From: Microlunatus elymi
GTDB lineage: Bacteria; Actinomycetota; Actinomycetes; Propionibacteriales; Propionibacteriaceae
Assembly (NCBI RefSeq): GCF_007362775.1
Contig: NZ_CP041692.1
Coordinates: forward strand, 5,057,195 to 5,121,194
Length of the DNA: 64,000 bases
Direction: 5' to 3'
In this document: positions 55,097 through 64,000 of the stretch, piece after piece
How the letters are laid out: each line of letters begins with the position of its first letter
Position numbering within the stretch: the stretch's first letter is position 1
Position numbers and translations under genes: made by a program
Notes under the pieces: generated by a model
The model's input: only the letters and a program-made list of their open reading frames with translations
Database searches by the model: none
What the model was told of the DNA's origin: nothing

Positions 55097-56185
55097 ATGA
55101 GCAGGTCCAGAAATCGTCACGGGCGTCGGGAGCGTGGTCGCAGAATCGGCGTTCGAGGTGCGCTGATCACCGGCGTGGTTTCCCTGTCGGTCGCCTTGGC
55201 CGGATGCGTCGGAGGTTCGGCGTCGGGCTCGGACTCCGGGACGGCGGATGGAGCGGGTGGAACCCAACTGCACCTGGTCGGATACTCAACCCCCAAGACC
55301 GCCAACGACGCCGCCGAACAGGCATTCGCGGCCACCGACGCCGGCAAGGGTGTGACCTGGCAGGAGTCCTACGGCGCCTCCGGTGATCAGAGCCGTGCCG
55401 TTGCCGGAGGGCTGGCGGCCGACTATGTGAACTTCTCCACTCCACCCGACATGACCCGGCTGGCTGATGCCGGAATTGTCAACGCTGATTGGGATTCCGG
55501 ACCGACCAAGGGGATCGTCAACGACACCGTCGTGGTCATGGTCGTCCGCCCCGGCAACCCGCAGCACATCACCGGCTGGGACGATCTGGTCAAGCCGGGG
55601 ATCAAGATCGTGACACCGAATCCCTCGTCGTCCGGATCGGCCCGATGGAACATCCTGGCCGCCTATCAGCAAGTGATCACCTCGGGTGGCAGCAAGGCCG
55701 ACGCCGAGGCGTACCTGAAGAAGTTCTTCAAGAACGTGCAGTCGTTGCCGACCAGTGGCCGGGAGGCCACCAACGCCTTCCTCAAGGGCGACGCGGATGT
55801 TCTGCTCAGCTACGAGAACGAGGCCATCCTGGCCCGGCAGTCCGGTGAGAAGCTCGACTACCTCGTGCCGTCCAGCACCTTGCTGATCGAGACGCCGGGC
55901 GCGGTGACGAAGAAGGCCAATGCCAAGGCCACGGACTTCCTGCACTACGTGCTCAGCCCGGCAGGTCAGGCGATCTACCAGCAGTACGGGTTTCGGCCGG
56001 TGATCTCCGATGCGGAGAAGGTGACGGTCAAGGGCGCCAACGATCCGAACGATCCGTTCCCGAAGCCGGATCACCTCAGCACTGTTGCGGACATGGGCGG
56101 CTGGCCCACGGTGTCCAAGGCCTTCTTCGACCCGGACACCGGCCTGGTTCCCAAGATCCAAGCCGAGACCGGCAAGACCCAGTGA
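55097..56185 (+). CDS. Sulfate/thiosulfate-binding lipoprotein
   Basis: A 362-residue extracellular binding protein of the Sbp/CysP family. A basic N-terminus and hydrophobic stretch end in lipobox ALAGC. The mature part has LVGYSTPKTANDAAEQAF, VVMVVRPGNPQHITGWDDL, VTPNPSSSGSARWN and YENEAILA, all characteristic of sulfate-binding proteins. The ATG follows a GGAG-like site. First gene of sbp-cysT-cysW-cysA. Confidence 0.95.
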   Translation: MSRSRNRHGRRERGRRIGVRGALITGVVSLSVALAGCVGGSASGSDSGTADGAGGTQLHLVGYSTPKTANDAAEQAFAATDAGKGVTWQESYGASGDQSRAVAGGLAADYVNFSTPPDMTRLADAGIVNADWDSGPTKGIVNDTVVVMVVRPGNPQHITGWDDLVKPGIKIVTPNPSSSGSARWNILAAYQQVITSGGSKADAEAYLKKFFKNVQSLPTSGREATNAFLKGDADVLLSYENEAILARQSGEKLDYLVPSSTLLIETPGAVTKKANAKATDFLHYVLSPAGQAIYQQYGFRPVISDAEKVTVKGANDPNDPFPKPDHLSTVADMGGWPTVSKAFFDPDTGLVPKIQAETGKTQ

Positions 56186-56228
56186 GCCGACGCGCGACTG
56201 CGGACCTGCTCCGCGGGAGGTGATGATC

Positions 56229-57101
56229 GTGTCGGATGCGCTCATGGACACTCGCCCGGCGAAGGCTGTGCCGGCGTCGGGCATCGTCGGCCGGCGCCGG
56301 GCCCCGACCGGGCAACGCCTGGCCCTGACCCGTGCCTCCGGCATCGGTCTCGGCATCGCCATGGTCTGGTTCAGCCTGCTCGTGCTGATCCCGTTGATCG
56401 CGGTGGTCGTGCAGGCGTCGGCCGCAGGCTGGGCCGGATTCGCTCGTACCTTGGCCAACCCGCAGACTGCATCGGCCGTTCTGTTCACCATCTGGGTGTC
56501 CGTGCTGGTCACCCTGATCGACGTCGTTGTCGGTACGGCTGTCGCCTGGGTACTGGTCCGCGACGACTTCCCCGGCAAACGACTGCTGGAGATCGCCATC
56601 GACGTGCCCTTCGCACTGCCCACCATCGTTGCCGGTCTGGCACTGATCGCGATCTACGGACCGACCTCGGCGGTCAACATCAGCAACACCCGCGTCGGCG
56701 TACTGGTGGCCCTGCTGTTCGTCACCCTGCCATTCGTCGTACGGACCGTCGAGCCGGTGTTGAAGGAGCTCGAACCCGAGGTCGAGGAGGCCGCTCAGTC
56801 GCTCGGCGCGGGCCGGTTCACGGTGTTCCGCCGGATCCTTCTCCCGACCCTCGCACCGGCCGTCGCCTCCGGTGCGGCCCTGTCCTTCGCCCGGGGCGTC
56901 AGCGAGTACGGCTCGCTGGTCCTGGTCTCGGGGAACCTGCCGTTCCACACCGAGGTGGCATCCGTGCGGATCATCGCCTACATCGAAGGCGATCAGCGGA
57001 CGAACGCTGCCGCGGTGGCGGCGATTCTGCTCGTGGTCGCCCTGATCGCCATCGTCAGCCTCGACCTGATCGCCCGGCGGGTGGCCCGATATGACCAGTA
57101 A
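56229..57101 (+). CDS. cysT: Sulfate ABC importer permease CysT
   Basis: A 290-residue six-span permease. The EAA loop that contacts CysA is EVEEAAQSLGAGRFTVFRRILLPTLAP; SEYGSLVLVSGNLPF near the end is the CysT/CysU signature. The GTG at 56229 is chosen because GGGAGG lies eight bases upstream; ATG codons at 56223 and 56244 are alternatives. It overlaps cysW by 11 bases. Confidence 0.93.
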   Translation: MSDALMDTRPAKAVPASGIVGRRRAPTGQRLALTRASGIGLGIAMVWFSLLVLIPLIAVVVQASAAGWAGFARTLANPQTASAVLFTIWVSVLVTLIDVVVGTAVAWVLVRDDFPGKRLLEIAIDVPFALPTIVAGLALIAIYGPTSAVNISNTRVGVLVALLFVTLPFVVRTVEPVLKELEPEVEEAAQSLGAGRFTVFRRILLPTLAPAVASGAALSFARGVSEYGSLVLVSGNLPFHTEVASVRIIAYIEGDQRTNAAAVAAILLVVALIAIVSLDLIARRVARYDQ

Positions 57102-57933
57102 CACGTCCCGCCGATCGCATCGCGGACCGCTGCGGTACGTGCTGCGGTACGGAGTTCTGAGCTACCTGCTGTTGCTGGTCGGGTTGCCGATCGCGATGGT
57201 CGTCTGGCACACCTTCGGCGACGGGCTCCGGCCGGTTCTGAACTCGCTGACCAACCCAGCCCTGATCTTCGCCTTCGAGTTGTCCGTGCAGACGGCGGTC
57301 CTGGCCGTCACGGCGAACACGATCTTCGGAGTCGGCATCGCCCTGCTGTTGGTGCGATACCGCTTCCCCGGGCGGCGGGTCTTGTCGGCCCTGGTCGACC
57401 TTCCGCTGGCGGTTTCTCCGGTGGTCGCGGGGCTGGCGCTGCTGCTGGTGTACGACCAGCAGACCGGTTGGTTGTCCGGGCTGGTCGACGCGATCGGCAT
57501 TCCCATCATCTACGCGCCGGCCGGGATCGTCCTGGCGACCACCTTCGTCGCGCTGCCGCTGGTGATCCGCGAGGTCGTCCCGGTTCTCCAGGAAGCGGGC
57601 TTCGACGCAGAGCAGGCAGCCTGGAGCCTCGGCGCGAACGGCTGGCAGACGTTCTGGCGGATCACCCTGCCGACGATTCGTTGGGGCGTCGTCTACGGTG
57701 TCGCGCTCTCGCTCGCCCGCTCGCTGGGCGAATTCGGTGCCGTCAACGTGGTGTCGGGCAATGTCGCGCTGCGGACCCAGACGGCGACCCTGTTCGTCCA
57801 GGAAAGCTTCAACCAATTCGGTGCGCAGAGCTCCACCGATGCGTACACGGCTGCGTTGATCCTGGCCGTGACAGGGGTGATCGCGCTGATCATCGTCGCC
57901 GTCGTACAGCCGAGGAACAGGACAGGATCATGA
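57091..57933 (+). CDS. cysW: Sulfate ABC importer permease CysW
   Basis: A 280-residue permease partnering CysT. The EAA loop is [25 protein letters not shown], followed by [18 protein letters not shown], typical of Cys[19 protein letters not shown] forms a central span. Its stop overlaps the cysA start (ATGA). Confidence 0.94.
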   Translation: MTSNTSRRSHRGPLRYVLRYGVLSYLLLLVGLPIAMVVWHTFGDGLRPVLNSLTNPALIFAFELSVQTAVLAVTANTIFGVGIALLLVRYRFPGRRVLSALVDLPLAVSPVVAGLALLLVYDQQTGWLSGLVDAIGIPIIYAPAGIVLATTFVALPLVIREVVPVLQEAGFDAEQAAWSLGANGWQTFWRITLPTIRWGVVYGVALSLARSLGEFGAVNVVSGNVALRTQTATLFVQESFNQFGAQSSTDAYTAALILAVTGVIALIIVAVVQPRNRTGS

Positions 57934-58904
57934 GCATCGAGATCAAGGGTGTGACCAAGCGGTTCGGTGACTTCATCGCCCTGGACAGCGTCGACCTGAC
58001 CGTGCCCGGAGGGGAACTGACCGCCCTGCTGGGACCCAGCGGAGGGGGCAAGTCGACACTGCTGCGGATCATCGGTGGACTGGAGACCGCCGACTCCGGT
58101 TCGGTGGCGATCGGCGGATCTGATGCGACCGCACTGCCGGCCCGCAAGCGCAACGTCGGGTTCGTCTTCCAGCACTACGCAGCGTTCAAGCACTTGACCG
58201 TGGCGCGCAATGTCGCCTTCGGGCTGGAGATCTGCAAGCGGCCGAAGGCGGAGGTCCGAGCACGAGTTGATCAGATGCTCGAACTGGTGCACCTGGAACA
58301 GTTCGCCGATCGCCTGCCCTGGCAGCTGTCGGGCGGCCAGCGGCAGCGGATGGCGTTGGCCCGCGCCTTGGCGATCCAGCCTTCGGTGTTGTTGCTGGAC
58401 GAACCGTTCGGGGCACTGGATGCCAAGGTACGCAAGGAACTGCGAGATTGGCTGCGACGCCTGCACGACGAGGTCCACGTGACCACGGTGTTCGTGACCC
58501 ACGACCAGGAAGAGGCCCTCGAGGTGGCCGACCGCATTGTGGTGATCAACAACGGCCGGGTCGAACAGATCGGCACGCCGAGCGAGCTCTACGACGCGCC
58601 GGCGAACGAGTTCGTGATGAGCTTCCTCGGGCCGGTGACCACTCTGCAAGGGCAGCTGGTACGCCCTCACGACATCGCGATCGAGACCGGTCCTCTGCCC
58701 GGACACGTCCCCGGCAAGATCGTCAGGTACCAGCGGATCGGTTTCGAGGTACGCGTCGAGGTCGCCACCGAGCAGGAACACCACCCGGTGCTGGTCACGC
58801 TGACCCGCGGCGAGGCTCGCTCACTGCGCCTGGCCGAGGGTGCATCGGTGTGGATCTCTGCGTCGGACAACGCGCCCCGGATGCCGGCCGAGAACGTCGC
58901 CTGA
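57930..58904 (+). CDS. cysA: Sulfate ABC importer ATPase CysA
   Basis: A 324-residue ATPase. Walker A is GPSGGGKST (35-43), signature [15 protein letters not shown], Walker [13 protein letters not shown] and switch [16 protein letters not shown]. The CysA-type C-terminal regulatory domain is short ([12 protein letters not shown] onwards). The whole operon encodes a complete importer but no sulfate-reduction genes lie in the window. Confidence 0.96.
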   Translation: MSIEIKGVTKRFGDFIALDSVDLTVPGGELTALLGPSGGGKSTLLRIIGGLETADSGSVAIGGSDATALPARKRNVGFVFQHYAAFKHLTVARNVAFGLEICKRPKAEVRARVDQMLELVHLEQFADRLPWQLSGGQRQRMALARALAIQPSVLLLDEPFGALDAKVRKELRDWLRRLHDEVHVTTVFVTHDQEEALEVADRIVVINNGRVEQIGTPSELYDAPANEFVMSFLGPVTTLQGQLVRPHDIAIETGPLPGHVPGKIVRYQRIGFEVRVEVATEQEHHPVLVTLTRGEARSLRLAEGASVWISASDNAPRMPAENVA

Positions 58905-58907
58905 ACG

Positions 58908-58955
58908 GCCGACCGGCGTGCCATCGTCGTCGCCGACCGGCGTGCCATCGTCGAC
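58908..58955. repeat. Two tandem 24-bp repeats after cysA
   Basis: GCCGACCGGCGTGCCATCGT is repeated with a 24-base period (58908-58931, 58932-58955) between the convergent cysA and lipoprotein genes. Confidence 0.7.
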
Positions 58956-58971
58956 GCCCGGTGGACCCTCT

Positions 58972-59709
58972 TCAGATCGAACTCGGGACCGGCAGGTTGT
59001 CGGCCGCGACCTTCGTGGCGTCGGTGATCGCGCCGTCGCTGCCGACGATGATCTTGTGCTGGATCAGGTCGGTGCCGCTGACGGTCCACAGGGTCATCGC
59101 ATAACCACCCGACTCGGCGACGGCCTCGGGCGGCGCGATCTGATCCCCGTACTTCTTGATCAACTCGTCCCGGCGGTCGGCCTGGAGGTCGGTCGGCTTC
59201 GGCAACCATTTGATCACCTCGACGCTCTCGACCCGGTACGACCAGCTGCCGGTGTCGCGGGTGAAGTCGAGGAACGTCTTGGCGGCGTCGACTGCGGAGT
59301 CGGCGGTCAGCTCGCCGAGGTTGGCACGGACCACGGCGTTGAACGCGTCCGGATCGCCCGACAACACCTTGCCGTCACCGGAATCCGACAACGCCACCGC
59401 GACCCGGCGCGGATGTGGCGGCCGCAGATTCTGTACGTCGACCAGCGTCCAGCCGGTCAGCCCGGCCAGCTTGATCTCGTTCAGCTTGGTGTCGGCATCC
59501 TTGATCAACTCCGCTGTCTGCGGGCTGCTGGACTCGAACGCCCGGGCGAGCTTGGACTGCATGTCGGTCCCCTGAGTGCTGGCGGTGGTGGGCGTCGCTG
59601 TCGGCAGCCCGGACGGACCGGACGTCGTCGCGTCGCAACCGGCCATGGCGAGCAGCAATCCCAGCACAGCCACCGGTGCGGCCTTCTGAACGAATCTCAC
59701 CGGCTTCAT
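58972..59709 (-). CDS. Lipoprotein of unknown function
   Basis: A 245-residue exported protein. The signal peptide (KPVRFVQKAAPVAVLGLLLA) ends in lipobox AMAGC, followed by a Thr/Ser/Pro linker. The rest is soluble and has no recognised domain; LNEIKLAGLTGWTLVDVQNL and YRVESVEVIKWLPKP are the most structured-looking parts. The next gene upstream on this strand encodes another exported protein 22 bases away, so the two may be an operon. Confidence 0.75.
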   Translation of the reverse strand: MKPVRFVQKAAPVAVLGLLLAMAGCDATTSGPSGLPTATPTTASTQGTDMQSKLARAFESSSPQTAELIKDADTKLNEIKLAGLTGWTLVDVQNLRPPHPRRVAVALSDSGDGKVLSGDPDAFNAVVRANLGELTADSAVDAAKTFLDFTRDTGSWSYRVESVEVIKWLPKPTDLQADRRDELIKKYGDQIAPPEAVAESGGYAMTLWTVSGTDLIQHKIIVGSDGAITDATKVAADNLPVPSSI

Positions 59710-59731
59710 TGTTCCATCGCCTGACAGGACA

Positions 59732-60637
59732 TCAGTTCACGCTGTCCCAGTAGGAGCCGTAGTAGTCCGGGTAGGACTCACCGGTGGTGGAGGTGACGAA
59801 GCTGCCGTTGTAGAACAACTCGCTGACGGCGTCGGCCCCGGCCGACTGCGCCTCGGCCTGCGACTTGCCGTCCTTGATCGCCTGATCATAGGCAGCGGTG
59901 TAGGCGGACTCGCCCGGTTGCTGATCGACCTCGTGTCCGTGTTCGCGGAACTCCTGCGCAGCTTGGATCTCCTGCACCGTACCGTCGACCTCCTCGGCGA
60001 TCGCCCCGTGCACATAGTCGTCCCGCGACTCGGTGCGCGCATCGGCGCTGCGCCCCTCCTTGGAGTACTTGGCGTGGTTCGCCTCGTGCACCAGCGTCGC
60101 CGCCGACTCCTGGCCGTCGCCGAGGACGATCTTGCTGCCGTCCCAGAAGGCACCCTGCTGATTCGGGTCGACCACGATCGGGATGTGATGGTCGGCCAGC
60201 CATTGCAGCGTCTGCCGGCCGCGTTCGGTGGTCAGCATCGTCTTGACCACCTCGGAGTCGGGATCGAGCCCGGCGGGGATGTCGACCGACGAGTCGTGAT
60301 CGTCCTTCGGGCAGCCGATGCCGAACCAGTCGCAATACCAGGGCCGGTCGTCGTTGTCCTTGTTCGAGCCGCCGTCGCCCGACGAGCAGCCCAGGCCGAG
60401 CAGCTGGCAATACCAGGAGTCGGGGCCGGGGCTCTCACCCGAACCGGGCTGATCGCAAGCACCGGCTCCCTGCGATTTCACCTGGCAGACAGCCGATGCG
60501 GCCATTCCGCCGAGGTTGCCACCCTGACTGGTCAGCGCAAGAATGACCGCCACCGCGACCACCGCCGCAGCGGCGATGATCGCGACGTACTCCAGGGTTC
60601 CCTGACCCCGCTCGGCGGACGACTTCGAGGTGAACAT
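59732..60637 (-). CDS. Pilin-type N-terminus fused to putative zinc metallopeptidase domain
   Basis: A 301-residue protein. Residues 8-35 (AERGQGTLEY then a hydrophobic helix) match a Flp/TadE-type prepilin signal: Gly11 before the cleavage point, Glu16 at +5 and Tyr17 at +6. Two Cys-containing repeats follow: WYCQLLGLGC (75-84) and WYCDWFGIGC (100-109), each C-x6-C, joined by acidic linkers. From about 125 there is a zincin-like region with HEANH (184-188) and downstream acidic AIAEEVDG (213-219) as a possible third ligand. It may belong to the DUF6782-type putative metallopeptidases. No other tad/pilus genes are present. It precedes the lipoprotein gene. Confidence 0.72.
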   Translation of the reverse strand: MFTSKSSAERGQGTLEYVAIIAAAAVVAVAVILALTSQGGNLGGMAASAVCQVKSQGAGACDQPGSGESPGPDSWYCQLLGLGCSSGDGGSNKDNDDRPWYCDWFGIGCPKDDHDSSVDIPAGLDPDSEVVKTMLTTERGRQTLQWLADHHIPIVVDPNQQGAFWDGSKIVLGDGQESAATLVHEANHAKYSKEGRSADARTESRDDYVHGAIAEEVDGTVQEIQAAQEFREHGHEVDQQPGESAYTAAYDQAIKDGKSQAEAQSAGADAVSELFYNGSFVTSTTGESYPDYYGSYWDSVN

Positions 60638-60654
60638 CGATGATGATCATCGTC

Positions 60655-60713
60655 GGCCCAACGCGCGCAGGGAGGTGCTCACGGGCCCATTGCCGGGCCC
60701 ACTGCGTTGGGCC
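60655..60713 (-). terminator. Inverted repeats after hspR
   Basis: GGCCCAACGC (60655-60664) pairs perfectly with 60704-60713. Inside are two GGGCCC palindromes flanking ATTGCC. It lies between the hspR stop and the next gene on the same strand, consistent with termination of the dnaK operon. Confidence 0.55.
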
Positions 60714-60776
60714 CAAGCCGGGCTTGTGCCAGGGCTGATCGGCGCGGCGGCGCAGATCAGCGTGCGGGATCAGGTG

Positions 60777-61208
60777 TCAGCGCGGAGGTCCGGGCAGTGC
60801 GCGCTGGGTCCAGGCATGTTGCACCGTACGGCCCAGCCGTACGTCGCCGCCGCGGTCGGCGGTGAAGACCCGCGAACCGGGCGGTGCGGCACGACTGGCT
60901 GCCAGCAGGTCGGACAACTCCTGCACCTGCCGCTGCAACTGCTCGATCTCGTTCTCCATGGTCAGGATCCGGCGAATGCCCTCAAGGTTGATGCCCTCGT
61001 CCTGACTCAGCCGCTGGATCAGCCGCAACCGAGCCACGTCGCGCGGCGAATACCGCCGACCACGGCCCCGGGTACGCCGCGGCGACACCAGGCCCATCCG
61101 GTCGTAGGTCCGCAACGTCTGCGGATGCATACCGGCCAGCTGCGCCGCCACCGAGATCACGAACAGCGGCGCGTCATGGTCGATCGGCTGAGGTAGCGGC
61201 GCAGACAT
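60777..61208 (-). CDS. hspR: Heat-shock repressor HspR (MerR family)
   Basis: A 143-residue repressor. The MerR winged helix is FVISVAAQLAGMHPQTLRTYDRMGLVSPRRTRGRGRRYS, followed by RDVARLRLIQRLSQDEGINLEGIRRIL and a coiled coil (ENEIEQLQRQVQELS). HspR binds CTTGAGT-N7-ACTCAAG repeats together with DnaK as co-repressor in related Actinobacteria. It is the last gene of dnaK-grpE-dnaJ-hspR; its ATG shares one base with the dnaJ stop. Its probable targets in view are the two sites before clpB. Confidence 0.96.
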   Translation of the reverse strand: MSAPLPQPIDHDAPLFVISVAAQLAGMHPQTLRTYDRMGLVSPRRTRGRGRRYSPRDVARLRLIQRLSQDEGINLEGIRRILTMENEIEQLQRQVQELSDLLAASRAAPPGSRVFTADRGGDVRLGRTVQHAWTQRALPGPPR

Positions 61209-62404
61209 CAGCTCGTCCTGGCTCTACTGGCCGATTGGGCCTTGGCGAACAGCGCCTGCCGAGGATTGCTGACACCGGCCGCGGTGGCGAAGGTGCCAAG
61301 CGCCTCCCGCGCCTGTTCGCTCAGCTCCTCCGGTACGACCACCTCGACAGTGACCAGCAGATCACCGTGGGTCCCGTCCCGTCGGCCGACACCCTTGCCG
61401 CGGACCCGTAACGTCCGGCCGTTCGGCGTGCCCGGAGCGATCTTGATCCGCACCGCAGGCCCGTTCAGCGTCGGCACCTCGATCTCGGCGCCGAGCGCCG
61501 CCTCGGAGAACGTGACCGGGACGGTCAACGTCAGGTTGTCGCCCTTGCGACCGAACACCGGATGCGGACGGACGTGCACGACCACGTACAGGTCGCCGGC
61601 CGCACCGCCGTTCTCGCCGGCACCGCCCTTGCCCTTCAACCGGATCCGCTGGGCGTCGGTGACACCGGCCGGAATCCTTACCTGCATGGACTTTGTCGAC
61701 CGGCCGCGGCCGGAGCCGTTGCACACCGGGCACGGATCGTCGACGATCATGCCGCGACCGCGGCAGTCGGTGCAGGGCTCGGTGACCGCGAACACGCCGC
61801 CCGAGGTGGAGGTCTGCATGCCACTGCCCTGGCAGGTCGGGCAGACCCGGGGCACAGTCCCAGCCTTGGCGCCGGTCCCATGGCAGGCCGAGCAAGCCGC
61901 ATCGGAGATCATCTGGATCGGCACCGTGACACCGTTCACCGATTCGTCGAAGTCGATGGTGACCTCGCCCTCGATGTCGGTGCCGCGGCGCGGGCCGCGG
62001 CCGGTGCCCGCGGTGCTGGTGCTGCGGCTGCGGGTCTGTCCGTTGAACAGGCCGCTGAACAGGTCGGAGAAGCTGTCGCCGCCGCCGCCGGTGGCGTTGC
62101 GGAAGAGGTCGTCCATCGACCCGGCGCCGGCGGTGTTGCCGCCTCGCGGGAAGCGGAATCCTCCACCACCGAAGAGTTTCCGGGCGTCGTCGTACTCCTT
62201 GCGCTTGGCCGCGTCGGACAGTACGTCGTTGGCCTCGGAGACTTCCTTGAACTTCTTCTCCGCATCGGCGTTTCCGGGATTGGCGTCCGGGTGATTGGCC
62301 CGGGCCAGCTTTCGGTAGGCCTTCTTGATCTCTTCCGGCTTGGCGTTGGAGGAGACGCCCAGGACCTTGTAGTAGTCCTTCTCGAGCCAGTCCTTCGTAC
62401 TCAT
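61208..62404 (-). CDS. dnaJ: Co-chaperone DnaJ
   Basis: A 398-residue type I J-protein. The J-domain (about residues 8-75) contains the essential HPD in [10 protein letters not shown] Gly/Phe-rich region (about 75-130) follows, then four zinc-binding CxxCxGxG repeats: [32 protein letters not shown]. The C-terminal substrate domains are complete. It stimulates the ATPase of the neighbouring DnaK. A 150-base spacer with an 18-bp perfect hairpin separates it from grpE. Confidence 0.97.
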   Translation of the reverse strand: MSTKDWLEKDYYKVLGVSSNAKPEEIKKAYRKLARANHPDANPGNADAEKKFKEVSEANDVLSDAAKRKEYDDARKLFGGGGFRFPRGGNTAGAGSMDDLFRNATGGGGDSFSDLFSGLFNGQTRSRSTSTAGTGRGPRRGTDIEGEVTIDFDESVNGVTVPIQMISDAACSACHGTGAKAGTVPRVCPTCQGSGMQTSTSGGVFAVTEPCTDCRGRGMIVDDPCPVCNGSGRGRSTKSMQVRIPAGVTDAQRIRLKGKGGAGENGGAAGDLYVVVHVRPHPVFGRKGDNLTLTVPVTFSEAALGAEIEVPTLNGPAVRIKIAPGTPNGRTLRVRGKGVGRRDGTHGDLLVTVEVVVPEELSEQAREALGTFATAAGVSNPRQALFAKAQSASRARTS

Positions 62405-62481
62405 CGACGCCTCCTTTCGGTCAAACCTACTGTCATCTGCTGATGGTGTTGATCACTCTTGTTCTGTCGATCACGGCTGTG

Positions 62482-62526
62482 GTGTTGATCATGGTCGCCG
62501 AGACCCTGGGCGACCATGATCAACAC
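62482..62526. other. Perfect 18-bp hairpin in the grpE-dnaJ spacer
   Basis: GTGTTGATCATGGTCGCC (62482-62499) pairs perfectly with 62509-62526 around a nine-base loop. It is inside an operon, so it may be an attenuator, a processing site or a stabiliser rather than a full terminator. The arms contain the TTGATCA word over-represented in this genome. Confidence 0.7.
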
Positions 62527-62554
62527 ACGTCTCAGCAGCCGATCGGGGCGGTGA

Positions 62555-63276
62555 TCACTGCCCCGTACCGGCGTTGTTGTCATCCTGGGCAGCTTCCTCG
62601 CCTGCTTCCGGCGTCGCGGCCGGCGCGGATTCATCCGGTTCGGCGACGGCTACCCGGGCCGGTCGGATCACCTGATCCTTGATCCGGTATCCGGGCTGCA
62701 GGATGGTCACGCAGGTCGGCCCGGTGAGCCCGTCGGCGTGCGCGTGCATCAACGCCTCATGGATCCGCGGATCGAAGGGATCGCCTTCTGCACCGTACGA
62801 TTCCAGGTCGTGCTTGGCGGCGAGCTTCTCGATCTCGTCGGCCATGCCCTTGAACCCGCCGGTGAGTTCCTCGTGCTGCCGCGCAGCCTGCAGGCTGTCC
62901 AGCACCGGGAGCAACTCCCGCAGCACCGACTCGACCCCGCCCTTGCGAGCAAGATCACGATCCCGGTCGACCCGGCGCTTGTAGTTGACGTACTCGGCCT
63001 GGACCCGCTGCAGATCGGCGGTGCGATCGGCGAGTTGGGTCTTCAACGATGCGATCTCCTCGGCCGACGCGGACGATTCGGCGACTTGATCATCGACGCC
63101 GGAGGCGGCGGGGGCGCCGTTGCCGACGCCCTCCGCTGCTGCCGTCGACGGGGTCGAGCCCGCCGGATCGCGGACCTGGTAGGTCTGCGGATCAATCCGG
63201 CGCTTGTCCCGCACCGTGGGCCGGCCGGTCTCCTCAGGATCGCGATCGCCCGGGCGCTGTGCGTTCGGGCTGTCGG

Positions 63277-63280
<4 letters not shown>
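62555..63280 (-). CDS. grpE: Nucleotide exchange factor GrpE
   Basis: A 241-residue partner of DnaK that releases ADP. An acidic, disordered N-terminus (residues 1-75) leads to a long coiled coil ([20 protein letters not shown]). The DnaK-contacting region follows, with [31 protein letters not shown] and [16 protein letters not shown]. The C-terminal extension is low complexity. The GTG start overlaps the dnaK stop (GTGA). Confidence 0.96.

Positions 63281-64000
<720 letters not shown>

Noticed and set aside
50554..58904. One linked pathway joining the PdxA cassette and sulfate uptake (for example a sulfonate pathway)
   Set aside because: A strong terminator at 54846-54872 and a separate leader at 55004-55052 split the two operons, and no sulfonate enzyme was seen.

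Overview
The window is about two-thirds G+C, uses many GTG starts, and carries gene sets typical of Actinomycetota: dnaK-grpE-dnaJ-hspR, HspR-type operators before clpB, DUF3151 beside purA, a class E sortase, and a single-chain multidomain acyl-CoA carboxylase. The best guess is a Propionibacteriaceae soil organism such as Microlunatus. That is inference from content and style; no rRNA or other marker is present.

Layout. 1-2457: an ABC-2 exporter (ATPase cut by the left edge, two permeases). 2595-5821: a TMEM175-type channel, an FAD monooxygenase with its TetR regulator, and an XRE/DUF2975 pair. 5939-15564: purine and central metabolism (purB, purD, purA, DUF3151, a CorA transporter, class II aldolase), interrupted by an orphan solute-binding lipoprotein. 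16253-24098: a GntR/UTRA repressor facing a SIS-domain sugar-phosphate isomerase, then a complete oligopeptide-type ABC importer. 24417-31710: an MFS exporter, a PatB-like C-S lyase, an RNA methyltransferase and a DedA protein on overlapping divergent promoters, an AbiEi/DUF559 protein, an aldo/keto reductase and LemA. 31824-38919: pyrE, sortase E, a proline-rich membrane protein, a ROK repressor with a GH125 mannosidase, a spermidine-synthase-like protein, and a glutamine-amidotransferase-like hydrolase with a VOC protein. 39147-48384: clpB, a 755-base non-coding stretch with a triplicated structured repeat, and the 1839-residue carboxylase. 48451-54872: a VOC protein, an alcohol dehydrogenase pseudogene, an aldo/keto reductase and a GntR-PdxA-MFS-amidohydrolase catabolic cassette. 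55004-58904: a sulfate/thiosulfate ABC importer with a structured leader. 58972-60637: a lipoprotein and a pilin-like protein fused to a putative zinc metallopeptidase. 60777-64000: hspR, dnaJ, grpE and the 3' part of dnaK.

Connections. HspR (60777-61208) probably represses clpB through two inverted repeats at 41800-41866, so the two chaperone loci form one regulon. The GntR/SIS/ABC block looks like amino-sugar or oligosaccharide uptake under a DasR/NagR-type repressor. The ROK/GH125 pair looks like alpha-mannoside use.

Non-coding features are rich. They include several long hairpins in place of U-tailed terminators, a four-copy GC-rich palindromic repeat family, a CTTCGACA(A/G)GCTCAGG mobile-like word (one copy translated inside an ABC ATPase), and a strongly over-represented TGATCAAC word. 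Many genes have a TANNNT box 6-8 bases before the start codon, implying leaderless mRNAs. No tRNA, rRNA, CRISPR array, insertion sequence or prophage was seen. The least explained items are the triplicated structured repeat, the pilin-metallopeptidase fusion and the kinase-less PdxA cassette.
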